A stretch of 64,000 bases of DNA, taken from CAWDZK01 sp963807005 (GTDB lineage: Bacteria; Actinomycetota; Actinomycetes; JACCUZ01). Where the stretch lies: positions 372,001-436,000 of the forward strand of contig CAWDZK010000005.1 of the NCBI GenBank assembly GCA_963807005.1, in the 5' to 3' direction. Every line of letters starts with the position of its first letter. Position 1 is the stretch's first letter. The position numbers and the translations under genes were made by a program. Shown one piece after another: positions 25,535 through 33,962 of the stretch. The notes beneath the pieces are model-generated. The model ran no database searches. It was not told the origin of the DNA and was given only the letters and a program-made list of their open reading frames with translations.

Positions 25535-26971
25535 GTGACCTCCGACGCCCCCCGGATCCCCGACGTGCTCGCCGCGCGCTATGCCAGCGCCGAGCTGACC
25601 TCGATCTGGTCGCCGGAGAGCAAGGTGGTGCTCGAGCGGCGGTTGTGGCTGGCGGTGCTGTCGGCGCAGCGCGACCTGGGCGTCGCGGTCCCGGACGGCG
25701 TCGTCGAGGCGTACGAGAAGGTGGTCGAGGACGTCGACCTGGAGTCGATCCGCGCCCGCGAGGCGGTCAGCCGGCACGACGTGAAGGCCCGGATCGAGGA
25801 GTTCTCGGCGCTGGCCGGCCACGAGCACGTGCACAAGGGCATGACCAGTCGCGACCTCACCGAGAACGTCGAGCAGCTGCAGATCCGCTCCTCCCTCGAG
25901 CTGGTCCGGGACCGGGCCGTCGCGGCGCTGGTCCGGTTGTCGCGGCTCGCGGTCGAGCACGAGGGGCTGGTGCTGGCCGGCCGGAGCCACAACGTGGCTG
26001 CCCAGGCGACCACGCTCGGCAAGCGGTTCGCGTCCGCGGCCGAGGAGCTGCTGATCGCCGTCGAGCGGGTCGACGAGCTGATCGCGCGCTACCCGCTGCG
26101 GGGCATCAAGGGGCCGGTCGGCACCGCGCAGGACCAGCTCGACCTGCTGGACGGCGACGCGGACCGGCTGGCCGAGCTCGAGCAGCGGGTGGCCGCGCAC
26201 CTCGGCTTCGACCGGGTGATGTCCAGCGTCGGGCAGGTCTACCCGCGCTCGCTGGACCTGGACGCGGTCGCGGCGCTGGTGCAGCTCGCGGCCGGCCCGT
26301 CCAGCCTCGCGACCACGATCCGGTTGATGGCCGGCCAGGAGCTCGCCACCGAGGGCTTCCGGGCCGGCCAGGTCGGGTCCAGCGCGATGCCGCACAAGAT
26401 GAACACCCGGTCCTGCGAGCGGGTCAACGGCCTCGCGGTGGTGCTGCGCGGCTACCTGTCGATGGTCGGCGAGCTGGCCGGTGCGCAGTGGAACGAGGGC
26501 GACGTCTTCTGCTCGGTGGTGCGTCGGGTCGCACTGCCCGACGCGTTCTTCGCGGCCGACGGGCTGTTCCAGACGTTCCTCACCGTGCTCGACGAGTTCG
26601 GTGTCTACCCGGCCGTGGTCGCCCGCGAGCTGGACCGCTACCTGCCCTTCCTCGCGACCACCAAGGTGCTCATGGCCGCGGTCCGCAACGGGGTCGGGCG
26701 CGAGCAGGCGCACGAGGCCATCAAGGAGCACGCCGTCGCCGTCGCGCTCGGGATGCGCGAGCACGGGACCACCGACAACGACCTGTTCGACCGGCTGGCG
26801 GCCGACGACCGGCTCGGCCTCTCGCGCGGACAGCTCGACGCCCTCGTCGCCGACCCGGCCGGATTCACCGGCGCGGCCGGCGCCCAGGTGGCCGCCGTCG
26901 TCGAGCGGGTCCAGACCGTCGTACGCCGCCACCCGGAGGCGGCGGCGTACGTGCCGGGTCCGATCCTGTAG
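25535..26971 (+). CDS. purB: Adenylosuccinate lyase
   Basis: Catalyses two fumarate-releasing steps of purine synthesis (SAICAR to AICAR and adenylosuccinate to AMP). 478 residues. Fumarase-superfamily signature GSSAMPHKMN around residue 285, preceded by HKGMTSRDLTENV (catalytic histidine region) and GRSHNVAAQATTLGKRFA. The GTG at 25535 has GGGAGG 8 nt upstream, making this a leadered start, unlike many neighbours. The frame is open upstream to 25427 but without family sequence. Confidence 0.96.
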   Translation: MTSDAPRIPDVLAARYASAELTSIWSPESKVVLERRLWLAVLSAQRDLGVAVPDGVVEAYEKVVEDVDLESIRAREAVSRHDVKARIEEFSALAGHEHVHKGMTSRDLTENVEQLQIRSSLELVRDRAVAALVRLSRLAVEHEGLVLAGRSHNVAAQATTLGKRFASAAEELLIAVERVDELIARYPLRGIKGPVGTAQDQLDLLDGDADRLAELEQRVAAHLGFDRVMSSVGQVYPRSLDLDAVAALVQLAAGPSSLATTIRLMAGQELATEGFRAGQVGSSAMPHKMNTRSCERVNGLAVVLRGYLSMVGELAGAQWNEGDVFCSVVRRVALPDAFFAADGLFQTFLTVLDEFGVYPAVVARELDRYLPFLATTKVLMAAVRNGVGREQAHEAIKEHAVAVALGMREHGTTDNDLFDRLAADDRLGLSRGQLDALVADPAGFTGAAGAQVAAVVERVQTVVRRHPEAAAYVPGPIL

Positions 26972-26986
26972 CGGCTGGCGGTCAGG

Positions 26987-27619
26987 TCACACGGGCACCG
27001 GGGAGCCGTCGAGTGCGGGAGTGCGCGCCCCCGACCGCAGGACCGCGATCGCGACCACGACCACCCAGACGAGGAACACGGGATAGGGGAAGTACAGCGG
27101 AGCGAGGACGCCGCAGACGCCGGCGAACACCGAGAACGCGCGCAGCCAACGCGGCATGGGCAGTCTGGTCGCGAGCAGCACGGCCCCGACGCCGACGAAC
27201 AGCGCAGGCGCGCACACGGCGAGCAGGTTGCCGATCTCGGTGATCGTGTAGACCACCGGGTGCGGAACGCCGGCCTGGACGGCGGCACCGCCCTCGGCCT
27301 CGGCCACGACCAGGCCCCCGGAGACGAACGCCCCGACGACGCTGGTGGCGGCCCCGGCGACCGCCAGGCCCCAGAGCACGTCGCCGAGCCACCCGCCCAG
27401 CGCGCGCAGGGCCGCACCCGCGACGAGCAGGCCCACTGCCGACAACGCCGCGACGTACCAGAGACCGAAGGCGACCGGCCAGTGGCTGCTCGCGATGTAG
27501 TCCGCGACGAGCGACGGCTCGTAGTCCCCGCCGGGCGAGCCGGAGCCGGCGGCAGCGAACGTCGTCCCGAGCCCGTAGACCAGCAGACCGGCACCGGCGT
27601 GACGTGGGATGGGGGGCAT
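26987..27619 (-). CDS. Polytopic membrane protein of unknown function
   Basis: 210 residues with six to seven hydrophobic segments (beginning GLLVYGLGTTFAAAG, then WYVAALSAVGLLVAGAALRAL, LGGWLGDVLWGLAVAGAATSVVG, and VFLVWVVVVAIAVLRSG at the end). No catalytic or binding motif stands out, and I do not recognise the family. The ATG at 27619 has a strong AGGAGG 5 nt upstream. TAGCGT near 27667-27672 on the minus strand is a plausible -10 box. It is convergent with purB and divergent from the two-component pair, so a link to that system is possible. Confidence 0.75.
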   Translation of the reverse strand: MPPIPRHAGAGLLVYGLGTTFAAAGSGSPGGDYEPSLVADYIASSHWPVAFGLWYVAALSAVGLLVAGAALRALGGWLGDVLWGLAVAGAATSVVGAFVSGGLVVAEAEGGAAVQAGVPHPVVYTITEIGNLLAVCAPALFVGVGAVLLATRLPMPRWLRAFSVFAGVCGVLAPLYFPYPVFLVWVVVVAIAVLRSGARTPALDGSPVPV

Positions 27620-27777
27620 GGTGTCCTCCTGGGTCGCGGGACCCCCGTGGTGGAGCCCGGTCCGACGCTAGGAACCTCGAGCGGCCGGGTCGTCCTCCCC
27701 GGACCGGATTGTCGAGTGGCACCGCAGCAGGACGGGGGATCATCCGCGAGGACGACGCCCGTGCGCCGTCCGGGACC

Positions 27778-27783
27778 TACCGT
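27778..27783 (+). promoter_or_regulatory. -10 box (TACCGT) of the histidine kinase, leaderless
   Basis: TANNNT hexamer 6 nt before GTG 27790. A second GTG at 27784 is in frame but directly abuts the box and is less likely. Confidence 0.5.
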
Positions 27784-27789
27784 GTGCAC

Positions 27790-28935
27790 GTGACCCGACG
27801 GGGCTGGGCGTTCGACGTCGCGATCGCCGCCGTCCTGCTCGTGCTCGGCCAGCTCGAGGCCTGGCTGGGGGTGAACGCCACCCACCGGCAGGGGGCGCAC
27901 TGGGCCGAGGCGCTGCTCTACGCGATCGTCGCTGTCCTGCTGCTGCTGCGCCGGACCCGGCCGACCCTGTGCCTCGCGGCGATGGCCGCGGCCTACCTCG
28001 TCGAGTTCGCCGCGGTAGGGGCACCGGAGGGACTCGGGGTGGCGGTCCCTCCGATGGTCGCGGTCTACTCGGTCGCCCGGTGGGAGCAGCGTCACCCTCC
28101 CTGGTGGGGCCTGGCGATATCGGTCGTCCTCGGCCTCGGCTGGGTCGGCCTGGACCCGTTGGACGACACGGTGACCAGCAAGGCCCAGGGGCTGGTCTGG
28201 TTGTCGCCGTCGGTGATCGCGTGGCTGGTCGGTGCGCTGGTCCGCAGCCGGGTGCAGAACGCCGAGCAGCGCCGCCTGGTCCACGAGCAGCGCGCCGCAC
28301 AGGCGGTGACCGACGAGCGCAACCGGATCGCCCGCGAGCTGCACGACGTCATCGGGCACAGCGTGAGCGTCATGACCGTGCAGACGGCGGCGGTACGACG
28401 GCGGCTGACGCCGGGACAGGCGGTCGAGCGGGCGGCGCTGGAGACGGTGGAGGCCACCGGTCGTGAGGCGCTGGCCGAGATGCGCCGGATGGTCGGCGTG
28501 CTGCGGGACGCGGGGCCGGCGACCGGCGACGGGACGACCGGCCGGGAGCCGCTGCCGGGACTGGGGCAGCTGGACCGGCTGGTGGCGAAGTTCCGAGCGG
28601 CCGGGCTGCCCGTCGAGCTCACGGTGACCGGCCAGGCGCAGCCGCTCGCGCCCGGCCTCGACCTCACGGCGTACCGGTTGGTGCAGGAGGGTCTGACGAA
28701 CTCGCTCCGGCATGCCGTCGCTCCCGGCCGTGCCGAGGTGACGGTCGCGTACGAGCAGGACTGCCTACAGCTCGCGGTCCGTGACGACGGGCACCCCGTG
28801 CGGTCCGCGGAGCCGGGTCACGGGCTGCTGGGCATGCACGAACGCGTGGCGGTGTACGGCGGCCGGCTGGTCGCGCAGCCGAGGCGCGACGGCGGTTTCG
28901 AGCTGGTGGCCTCGCTGCCGCTGGGGCAGCCGTGA
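27790..28935 (+). CDS. Sensor histidine kinase, NarL-type (HisKA_3)
   Basis: 381 residues. Four to five membrane helices fill ~1-150. The dimerisation/phosphoacceptor helix carries His185 in ARELHDVIGH, followed by SVSVMTVQTAAVRR. The ATPase domain starts near 290: YRLVQEGLTNSLRHA is the N box, and PGHGLLGMHERVAVYGG is the G box. No extracytoplasmic sensor domain is visible, so the stimulus is likely membrane-linked. It overlaps the response regulator by GTGA (28932-28935), fixing the pair as one operon. Confidence 0.93.
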   Translation: MTRRGWAFDVAIAAVLLVLGQLEAWLGVNATHRQGAHWAEALLYAIVAVLLLLRRTRPTLCLAAMAAAYLVEFAAVGAPEGLGVAVPPMVAVYSVARWEQRHPPWWGLAISVVLGLGWVGLDPLDDTVTSKAQGLVWLSPSVIAWLVGALVRSRVQNAEQRRLVHEQRAAQAVTDERNRIARELHDVIGHSVSVMTVQTAAVRRRLTPGQAVERAALETVEATGREALAEMRRMVGVLRDAGPATGDGTTGREPLPGLGQLDRLVAKFRAAGLPVELTVTGQAQPLAPGLDLTAYRLVQEGLTNSLRHAVAPGRAEVTVAYEQDCLQLAVRDDGHPVRSAEPGHGLLGMHERVAVYGGRLVAQPRRDGGFELVASLPLGQP

Positions 28936-29603
28936 GCCGCACGCGGGTCCTCATCGTCGACGACCAGGCCCTGGTGCGTCGCGGCTTCCGGATGATCCTG
29001 GAGACCGAGCCTGACCTGGAGGTTGTCGGCGAGGCCGCGGACGGCGAACAGGCGGTGGCGCTGGCGAGCGAGCTGGCGCCCGACGTCGTGCTGATGGACG
29101 TGCGGATGCCGGGCGTCGACGGCATCGAGGCCACCCGACGGATCGCTGCCGTCGAGGGCGACGTCCCGCGGGTCATCATGCTGACGACGTTCGACATGGA
29201 CGAGTACGTCTACGACGCGCTGCAGGCCGGTGCGGCCGGCTTCCTGCTCAAGGACGTCCCGCCCGAGCAGCTGGTCGACGGCATCCGCGAGGTCCTGTCG
29301 GGCGACGCGCTGCTCTCCCCGGTCATCGTGCGTCGGATGATCGAGGCCTACCTCGAACGCCCGCCGGCGGGACGGCAGGCGTCGGCGCTGTCCGGGCTGA
29401 CGCCGCGGGAGCGGGAGATCCTGGTCCTGCTGGGGCGCGGCCGGTCCAACGCCGAGATCGCCGCCGACCTCGTCGTGTCCGAGACCACGGTCAAGACGCA
29501 CGTGGGCCGGGTCCTCATGAAGCTGGGCCTGCGCGACCGGGTGCAGGCCGTGATCTACGCCTACGAGCAGGGCGTCGTGACGGCGGGCACCGGTCGCCCG
29601 TGA
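28932..29603 (+). CDS. Response regulator, NarL/LuxR family
   Basis: 223 residues. Receiver domain: acidic pair DD at 10-11, phosphoacceptor Asp56 in VVLMDVRMPG, then LTTFD and the KD of GFLLKDVPP. The linker is followed by a LuxR HTH (GLTPREREILVLLGRGRSNAEIAADLVVSETTVKTHVGRVLMKLGL). It is activated by the kinase encoded immediately upstream. Its targets are unknown; the divergent membrane gene at 26987 and the flavoprotein that converges on it with a 1-nt gap are the nearest. Confidence 0.95.
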   Translation: MSRTRVLIVDDQALVRRGFRMILETEPDLEVVGEAADGEQAVALASELAPDVVLMDVRMPGVDGIEATRRIAAVEGDVPRVIMLTTFDMDEYVYDALQAGAAGFLLKDVPPEQLVDGIREVLSGDALLSPVIVRRMIEAYLERPPAGRQASALSGLTPREREILVLLGRGRSNAEIAADLVVSETTVKTHVGRVLMKLGLRDRVQAVIYAYEQGVVTAGTGRP

Positions 29604-29604
29604 G

Positions 29605-30246
29605 TCAGGTCGGGCGGTAGAGCCCGTCGGCGTACGACGGGCCGTAGTAGGCCTCCAGCTCGGCGAGGTCCGTCTCCGGCCGCTCGAGGGTGCGGGCGAT
29701 GACGGCACGGCTGGGCAGCTCGGGGGCACCCCAGGACTCGGGGTCCCAGAGCCGCGACCGCAGGAACGCCTTGCCGCAGTGGTGGAACACCTGCTCGACG
29801 TCGACGACCAGGGCCAGCAGCGGACGGTGCCCCTGCACGACCAGGTCGTCGAAGAACGGCGCGTCGCTCACCAGCCGGGCCCGGCCGTTGACCCGCAGGG
29901 TGTCGGCCCGGCCAGGGACGACGAAGATCATCCCGACGTGCGGGTTGGTCAGCACGTTGACCCAGCCGTCGGCCCGCTTGTTGCCGGGCCGCTCCGGCAT
30001 CACCAGGGTCCGGTCGTCCATCACGTGCACGAAGCCCGCCGGGTCGCCCTTGGGTGAGACGTCGCAGCTGCCGTCGGCGGCGGCGGTCGCGAGCAGGAGG
30101 AACGGTGACGCGGCGATCCACGCCCGGTCCAGCTCGTGCAGCGCGGTGCGCTCCTTGCCGACCGCGCGCTCCGACGGCTCGCCGAGCAGCGCACGCAGCT
30201 CGGCCTCGGAGGTGATGTCGGTCCACGACGCGGTGTCCACGGTCAT
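29605..30246 (-). CDS. Pyridoxamine 5'-phosphate oxidase-like FMN-dependent flavoprotein
   Basis: 213 residues with a split-barrel flavin fold: SPFLLLATAAADGSCDVSPKGDPAGFVHVMDDRTLVMPERPGNKRADGWVNVLTNPHVGMIFVVPG is the core with its GD and RPGNKR flavin contacts, followed by DTLRVNGRARLV. The C-terminal part (CGKAFLRSRLWDPESWG) is typical of the MSMEG_1061 group of PPOX proteins. It probably binds FMN or F420 and reduces an unknown substrate. The ATG at 30246 has GGAGG upstream. The 90 nt before the next gene shows nothing notable. Confidence 0.88.
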   Translation of the reverse strand: MTVDTASWTDITSEAELRALLGEPSERAVGKERTALHELDRAWIAASPFLLLATAAADGSCDVSPKGDPAGFVHVMDDRTLVMPERPGNKRADGWVNVLTNPHVGMIFVVPGRADTLRVNGRARLVSDAPFFDDLVVQGHRPLLALVVDVEQVFHHCGKAFLRSRLWDPESWGAPELPSRAVIARTLERPETDLAELEAYYGPSYADGLYRPT

Positions 30247-30336
30247 CCACGGTCCTCCGGCTCGGCGGGTGCCCAGCTGCACCAGCGGCCACGACCTTGG
30301 CACGGATCGGGGTTCGCGGTCACCACACTTCGTCGC

Positions 30337-31614
30337 TCACCTGCGCGAGCGCACCATCACCGGGGCCTTGCCGACGCGGATCGCCTCGCCACCGGTGAGC
30401 CGGGTGCGGTGGCCGCGCAGGTCGACCCTGCGCGTGGCGGACCGCACGGCCCGCACGGTGGCCTTGTGCGAGGGGTTCCAGTAGATCCGCTTGGTGCCGC
30501 GGGCGTACCTCAGCTCACAGGTCCAGGTCCCGCGCTGGTCACGCGCGCAGCCGCGGGTCCGGGTGCGGAGCAGCCAGCCGCGCGCGACGTCGTAGGCGAC
30601 GCCGGCCCGGGTCTTGGTGGTCCCGTCGGCGAAGGTCAGCTGGGTGTTCGCCAGGTGCTGCAGGTCCCAGCCGTACCAGAACATCCGCTTGACGTCGTAC
30701 TGCGCGTTGAGGACCAGGGTGCGCCCGACGAAGGCGGCCTCCTTGCCCCGCTTGATGTTGCGCGCGGTGCCGCCGCCGAGCAGCCCGTAGTTGATCTCGG
30801 TGTTCCAGATCGGCTTGTGCACGCCGGCCCGGGACAGCATGCTGCGGACGGCGCCGAGGAGCCGCATCGAGTGCTCGGGACCCTGCTTCGGCAGCGGATA
30901 GAGGTTCAGCGACACGGCGTCGACGTACGAGGCGACCCGCTTGCCGCCGACCCGGGTGGCGTAGAAGGTGCGCAGCCACCGGCGCTGCCCGGTGAGCCGG
31001 GTGGCCAGCGCGGGCGCGACGACCTTGGCACGCGGGTCGTTGTTGGCGACGACCCTGGCGGTCCACCGGGTCAGCTTCGCCATCTGCCGGGCGCTGCCGT
31101 TCCAGTAGCCGGCGACGTTGGCCTCGTTCCAGACCTGGTAGTCGACGTGCCGACCGCGGTAGCGCCGGACGACCGTGTACACGTAGTCGATCCACGACGC
31201 CTTGGTGGGCATGGACGCCGCGCCACGGCCGTAGCTGCCCCACTTGTGGGGGTGGCGGGAGTGGAAGCGGGGGGACTGCCCGAGGACCAGCAGCACCTTC
31301 GCGTGGTGGGAGCGGGCGGCCGCGACCTGCGAGTCGAGCCGAGCGAAGTCGTAGCGCCCCTTCGCCGTCTCGATCTCCCGCCAGCTGACGCCGGAGTCCC
31401 AGAGACGGATCTGGCCGACCTGAGCCCTGGGCCACGAGGTCGGGCTGCTGTCATGCAGGCCGAAGAAGGACGGACCCACGCGCCGGTGGGCGCTCGCCTC
31501 GGCTGGCGTTGCGGGCAGGAGGGTGACCGCGAGCGCGGCCGCGGCCGCGAGGGCGAGCAACCGCTGCAGGAATGACCCGATCGGAAGGGTGGTCGACAGA
31601 GTGGTGCGGGTCAT
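30337..31614 (-). CDS. Secreted glycoside hydrolase-like protein (clan GH-A fold)
   Basis: 425 residues. A signal peptide (~1-41, ending TPAEASA) precedes a TIM-barrel domain: WDSGVSWREIETAKGRYDF, VWNEAN with the likely acid/base Glu164, NLYPLP, and IWNTEIN with the likely nucleophile Glu273. The two WNE/NTE glutamates at strand ends 4 and 7 are the GH-A signature (GH39- or GH5-like). The C-terminal ~80 residues form a beta module with RGTKRIYWNPS. The substrate is unknown; a polysaccharide is expected. It is the first gene of its strand block, with AGGGGGA upstream. Confidence 0.8.
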   Translation of the reverse strand: MTRTTLSTTLPIGSFLQRLLALAAAAALAVTLLPATPAEASAHRRVGPSFFGLHDSSPTSWPRAQVGQIRLWDSGVSWREIETAKGRYDFARLDSQVAAARSHHAKVLLVLGQSPRFHSRHPHKWGSYGRGAASMPTKASWIDYVYTVVRRYRGRHVDYQVWNEANVAGYWNGSARQMAKLTRWTARVVANNDPRAKVVAPALATRLTGQRRWLRTFYATRVGGKRVASYVDAVSLNLYPLPKQGPEHSMRLLGAVRSMLSRAGVHKPIWNTEINYGLLGGGTARNIKRGKEAAFVGRTLVLNAQYDVKRMFWYGWDLQHLANTQLTFADGTTKTRAGVAYDVARGWLLRTRTRGCARDQRGTWTCELRYARGTKRIYWNPSHKATVRAVRSATRRVDLRGHRTRLTGGEAIRVGKAPVMVRSRR

Positions 31615-31796
31615 CGGCGGTGTAGTCCCCCTGGTTGCTGGTGTGACGTCGGCGCGCTCGCCGTACGGCGGGTAGCGGCCGGGTGTGCTGCGGCTCGGTG
31701 CGCTGCAGCTCGGCTGGCACTGGGGACACGAACGAGGACGTGTCCGTCAAGCACCTCATCGCACCGAATGTCCGATGTCAACGTGGAGCGTGCGCG

Positions 31797-32819
31797 CTAC
31801 GACGGGTCGAGCCCGACGATCTCCACCGTGTTCCCGGTGAAGTCGCTGACGAACGCCGTGCCGTCGCGCTCCAGGACGTCGTTGTTGGCCTGGTCGTAGA
31901 GCCGGCCGCTGCTCCCGGTGAAGACGCGCTCGGTCGCACCGTCGGCGGTGTCCATCACGGCCAGTCCCGGGCCGTCCTGCAGGCTGACGAGCAGGGTGGC
32001 ACCCGCACCGCTGGTGAGCCCGTCCGGGTCGCCGTCAACCGGGTACCGCTTCCGCAGCGCCAGCGTGTAGGGATCGAGGGCGACGACGGTCCCGTCGGTC
32101 ATGCACGCCGCCCACAGGTTCGGGCCGCTGATCGTGAGGTCCTGGACCCCGCCGCAGACCGCCTTGCTGCGTACGGGCTCGGTGCGGCGACCGGGCGCGA
32201 CCCGGACGATCCGGCCGCCGGCGAAGTCGCCGACGAAGAGGGCGTTCGCCCCCGCGGTCACCAGTCGCGGTTCGCCGCCGACGTCGAAGCGCCGGACCAC
32301 CGAGCCGTCGGAGGGGTCGACCTCGACCAGCGCGCCGTCGGCCTGGAGCACGACGAACAGGTGGCCGTCCAGGGCGGCCAGGCCTTCCGGCTCGCCGCCC
32401 AGGTCGACCGTGCGCACCACCGTGCCCGAGGACGGGTCGACCTGGGTGAGCCCGCCGTCGCCGATGGTCGTGACCCAGAACGAGCCGTTCAGCTGGAGCA
32501 TCCGCAGCGGGGTGTCGCCGACCGGAATCGGCTCGCCGGGGGAACCCGACCCGTCCAGCGGGGCGATGGCGTCGCTGCCCGCGTAGGCGGCCCACACGGT
32601 GCCGTCCGGGGCCTCCGCGAGGCCGACCGGGCCGAGCAGCGGCCGGGCGGTGGCCGACTCCGAGGGGGACCCGGACGCCGGCCCCGAGGCGGGACCGGAC
32701 CCGTTCCCGTCCGGCGGTGGCTCGGCCGAGGAGCCGCCGCAGGCTGCCACGACCAGCGCGGTCGCGAGCGTCAGGGAGGCGGCGAGCAGCGCCGACCGGG
32801 TCGAGCAGTGCCGCCGCAT
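31797..32819 (-). CDS. Beta-propeller (NHL/YVTN-like) lipoprotein
   Basis: 340 residues. A lipoprotein signal has Cys27 in VVAACGG, then a Ser/Pro/Gly-rich tether (~30-62). Six to seven propeller blades of ~42 residues follow, each built as DPSSGTVVRTVDLGGEPEGLAALDGHLFVV or a variant (VDPSDGSVVRRFDVGGEPRLVTAGANALFVG, LDPYTLALRKRYPVDGDPDGLTSG). It is an outer-face scaffold or ligand sensor; the role is unknown. A TAGCGT box 7 nt before the ATG suggests a leaderless transcript. The 180 nt between its stop and the glycosidase start holds no gene. Confidence 0.85.
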   Translation of the reverse strand: MRRHCSTRSALLAASLTLATALVVAACGGSSAEPPPDGNGSGPASGPASGSPSESATARPLLGPVGLAEAPDGTVWAAYAGSDAIAPLDGSGSPGEPIPVGDTPLRMLQLNGSFWVTTIGDGGLTQVDPSSGTVVRTVDLGGEPEGLAALDGHLFVVLQADGALVEVDPSDGSVVRRFDVGGEPRLVTAGANALFVGDFAGGRIVRVAPGRRTEPVRSKAVCGGVQDLTISGPNLWAACMTDGTVVALDPYTLALRKRYPVDGDPDGLTSGAGATLLVSLQDGPGLAVMDTADGATERVFTGSSGRLYDQANNDVLERDGTAFVSDFTGNTVEIVGLDPS

Positions 32820-32826
32820 GGCGGGA

Positions 32827-32832
32827 ACGCTA
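32827..32832 (-). promoter_or_regulatory. -10 box (TAGCGT) of the propeller lipoprotein, leaderless
   Basis: Minus-strand TANNNT hexamer 7 nt before ATG 32819. Confidence 0.6.
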
Positions 32833-32915
32833 GGGCGTCGCGCCTCGGCTGCCGCGGCCGGCGGGCAGTCGACGCCGAGTTGTGACCTGGCGGGTGCCGC
32901 GCGCCGACCCCGAGG

Positions 32916-33041
32916 TCACGAGTCCTGCTCGGCCGCCGCCCGGGCCTCCGCGCCCTGCTCGCCGGCGCAGCCCTCGTCGTCACCGGCCACCCGGCCGACG
33001 TACCCGGCCACGCCGTCCGGCTCGGAGAAGGACTCGCTCAT
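32916..33041 (-). CDS. Small acidic protein divergent from purC
   Basis: 41 residues (starts MSESFSEPDGVAGYVGRVAG, ends ARAAAEQDS), acidic. The GYVGRVAGDDEGCAGEQGAEARA core recalls short actinobacterial proteins with a GYxGRxAGDD motif, but that is recollection and not a search result. The start lies 18 nt from the purC start on the other strand, and both have CAGNCT hexamers at -10 distance, sharing the bases around 33048-33054. No function is known. Confidence 0.5.
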   Translation of the reverse strand: MSESFSEPDGVAGYVGRVAGDDEGCAGEQGAEARAAAEQDS

Positions 33042-33059
33042 GAGTGGCAGACTGCCCGC

Positions 33060-33914
33060 GTGGCGGCCTACACACACCTGCACAGCGGGAAGGTCCGCGA
33101 CCTGTACGAGGCGCCGGACGGGCTGCTGCTGATGGTGGCAAGCGACCGCATCTCGGCCTTCGACTTCATCCTCCCGACGCCGATCCCGGACAAGGGCCGC
33201 ATCCTCACGGCGCTGTCGCTGTGGTGGTTCGAGCGGCTGGCCGACCTGGTGCCGAACCACGTCGTCTCCACCGACGTGCCGGCCGAGCACGCCGGTCGCG
33301 CGATCCTCTGCCGCCGGCTGGACATGTACCCGGTGGAGTGCGTGGCCCGCGGCTACCTCGCCGGGTCGGGCCTGGCTGACTACCTCGCCACCGGTGCCGT
33401 GTGCGGCGTGCCGCTGCCGGCGGGACTGGTCGACGGCTCCCGGCTGGCCGAGCCGGTCTTCACCCCGGCGACCAAGGCCGCGATGGGCGAGCACGACGAG
33501 AACGTCAGCTACGAGCGGGTGGTGTCCACCATCGGTTCTGACGCCGCGGCCGAGCTGCGCGACCTCACCCTCGCGGTGTACCGCCGGGCGCGGGACATCG
33601 CGCTCGAGCGCGGCATCGTCGTGGCCGACACGAAGCTGGAGCTCGGCCGGGACGCCGACGGCCGCACCGTGCTGGCCGACGAGGTCCTCACCCCGGACTC
33701 GTCCCGGTTCTGGCCGGTCGACGGCTGGGAGCCCGGCCGGGCCCAGCCGTCGTACGACAAGCAGTACGTGCGCGACTGGCTCACGTCACCGGAGTCCGGG
33801 TGGGACCGGCACTCCGGCGAGCAGCCGCCCCCGCTGCCGGACGAGGTCGTGGAGCGGACGCGGGCGAAGTACGTCGAGGCCTACGAGCGGCTGACCGGGC
33901 GCACGTTCGCCTGA
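33060..33914 (+). CDS. purC: SAICAR synthetase
   Basis: Joins CAIR and aspartate with ATP in step 8 of purine synthesis. 284 residues. N-terminal HLHSGKVRDLYEAPDGLLLMVASDRISAFDF, the signature PVECVARGYLAGSGLADY (~residues 92-109), LELGRDADGRTVLADEVLTPDSSRFWP, and QPSYDKQYVRDW. The start is GTG (MAAYTHLHSGK). It is followed by galE after 48 nt with its own promoter, so purC may stand alone. The -10 region (CAGACT) deviates from TANNNT at the first base. Confidence 0.97.
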   Translation: MAAYTHLHSGKVRDLYEAPDGLLLMVASDRISAFDFILPTPIPDKGRILTALSLWWFERLADLVPNHVVSTDVPAEHAGRAILCRRLDMYPVECVARGYLAGSGLADYLATGAVCGVPLPAGLVDGSRLAEPVFTPATKAAMGEHDENVSYERVVSTIGSDAAAELRDLTLAVYRRARDIALERGIVVADTKLELGRDADGRTVLADEVLTPDSSRFWPVDGWEPGRAQPSYDKQYVRDWLTSPESGWDRHSGEQPPPLPDEVVERTRAKYVEAYERLTGRTFA

Positions 33915-33950
33915 GCCGCCGGCAGCCGGCAGCCGGCCGTGGCGACTGAC

Positions 33951-33956
33951 TAGGGT
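33951..33956 (+). promoter_or_regulatory. -10 box (TAGGGT) of galE, leaderless
   Basis: TANNNT hexamer 6 nt before ATG 33963. Confidence 0.6.
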
Positions 33957-33962
33957 CGAGCC

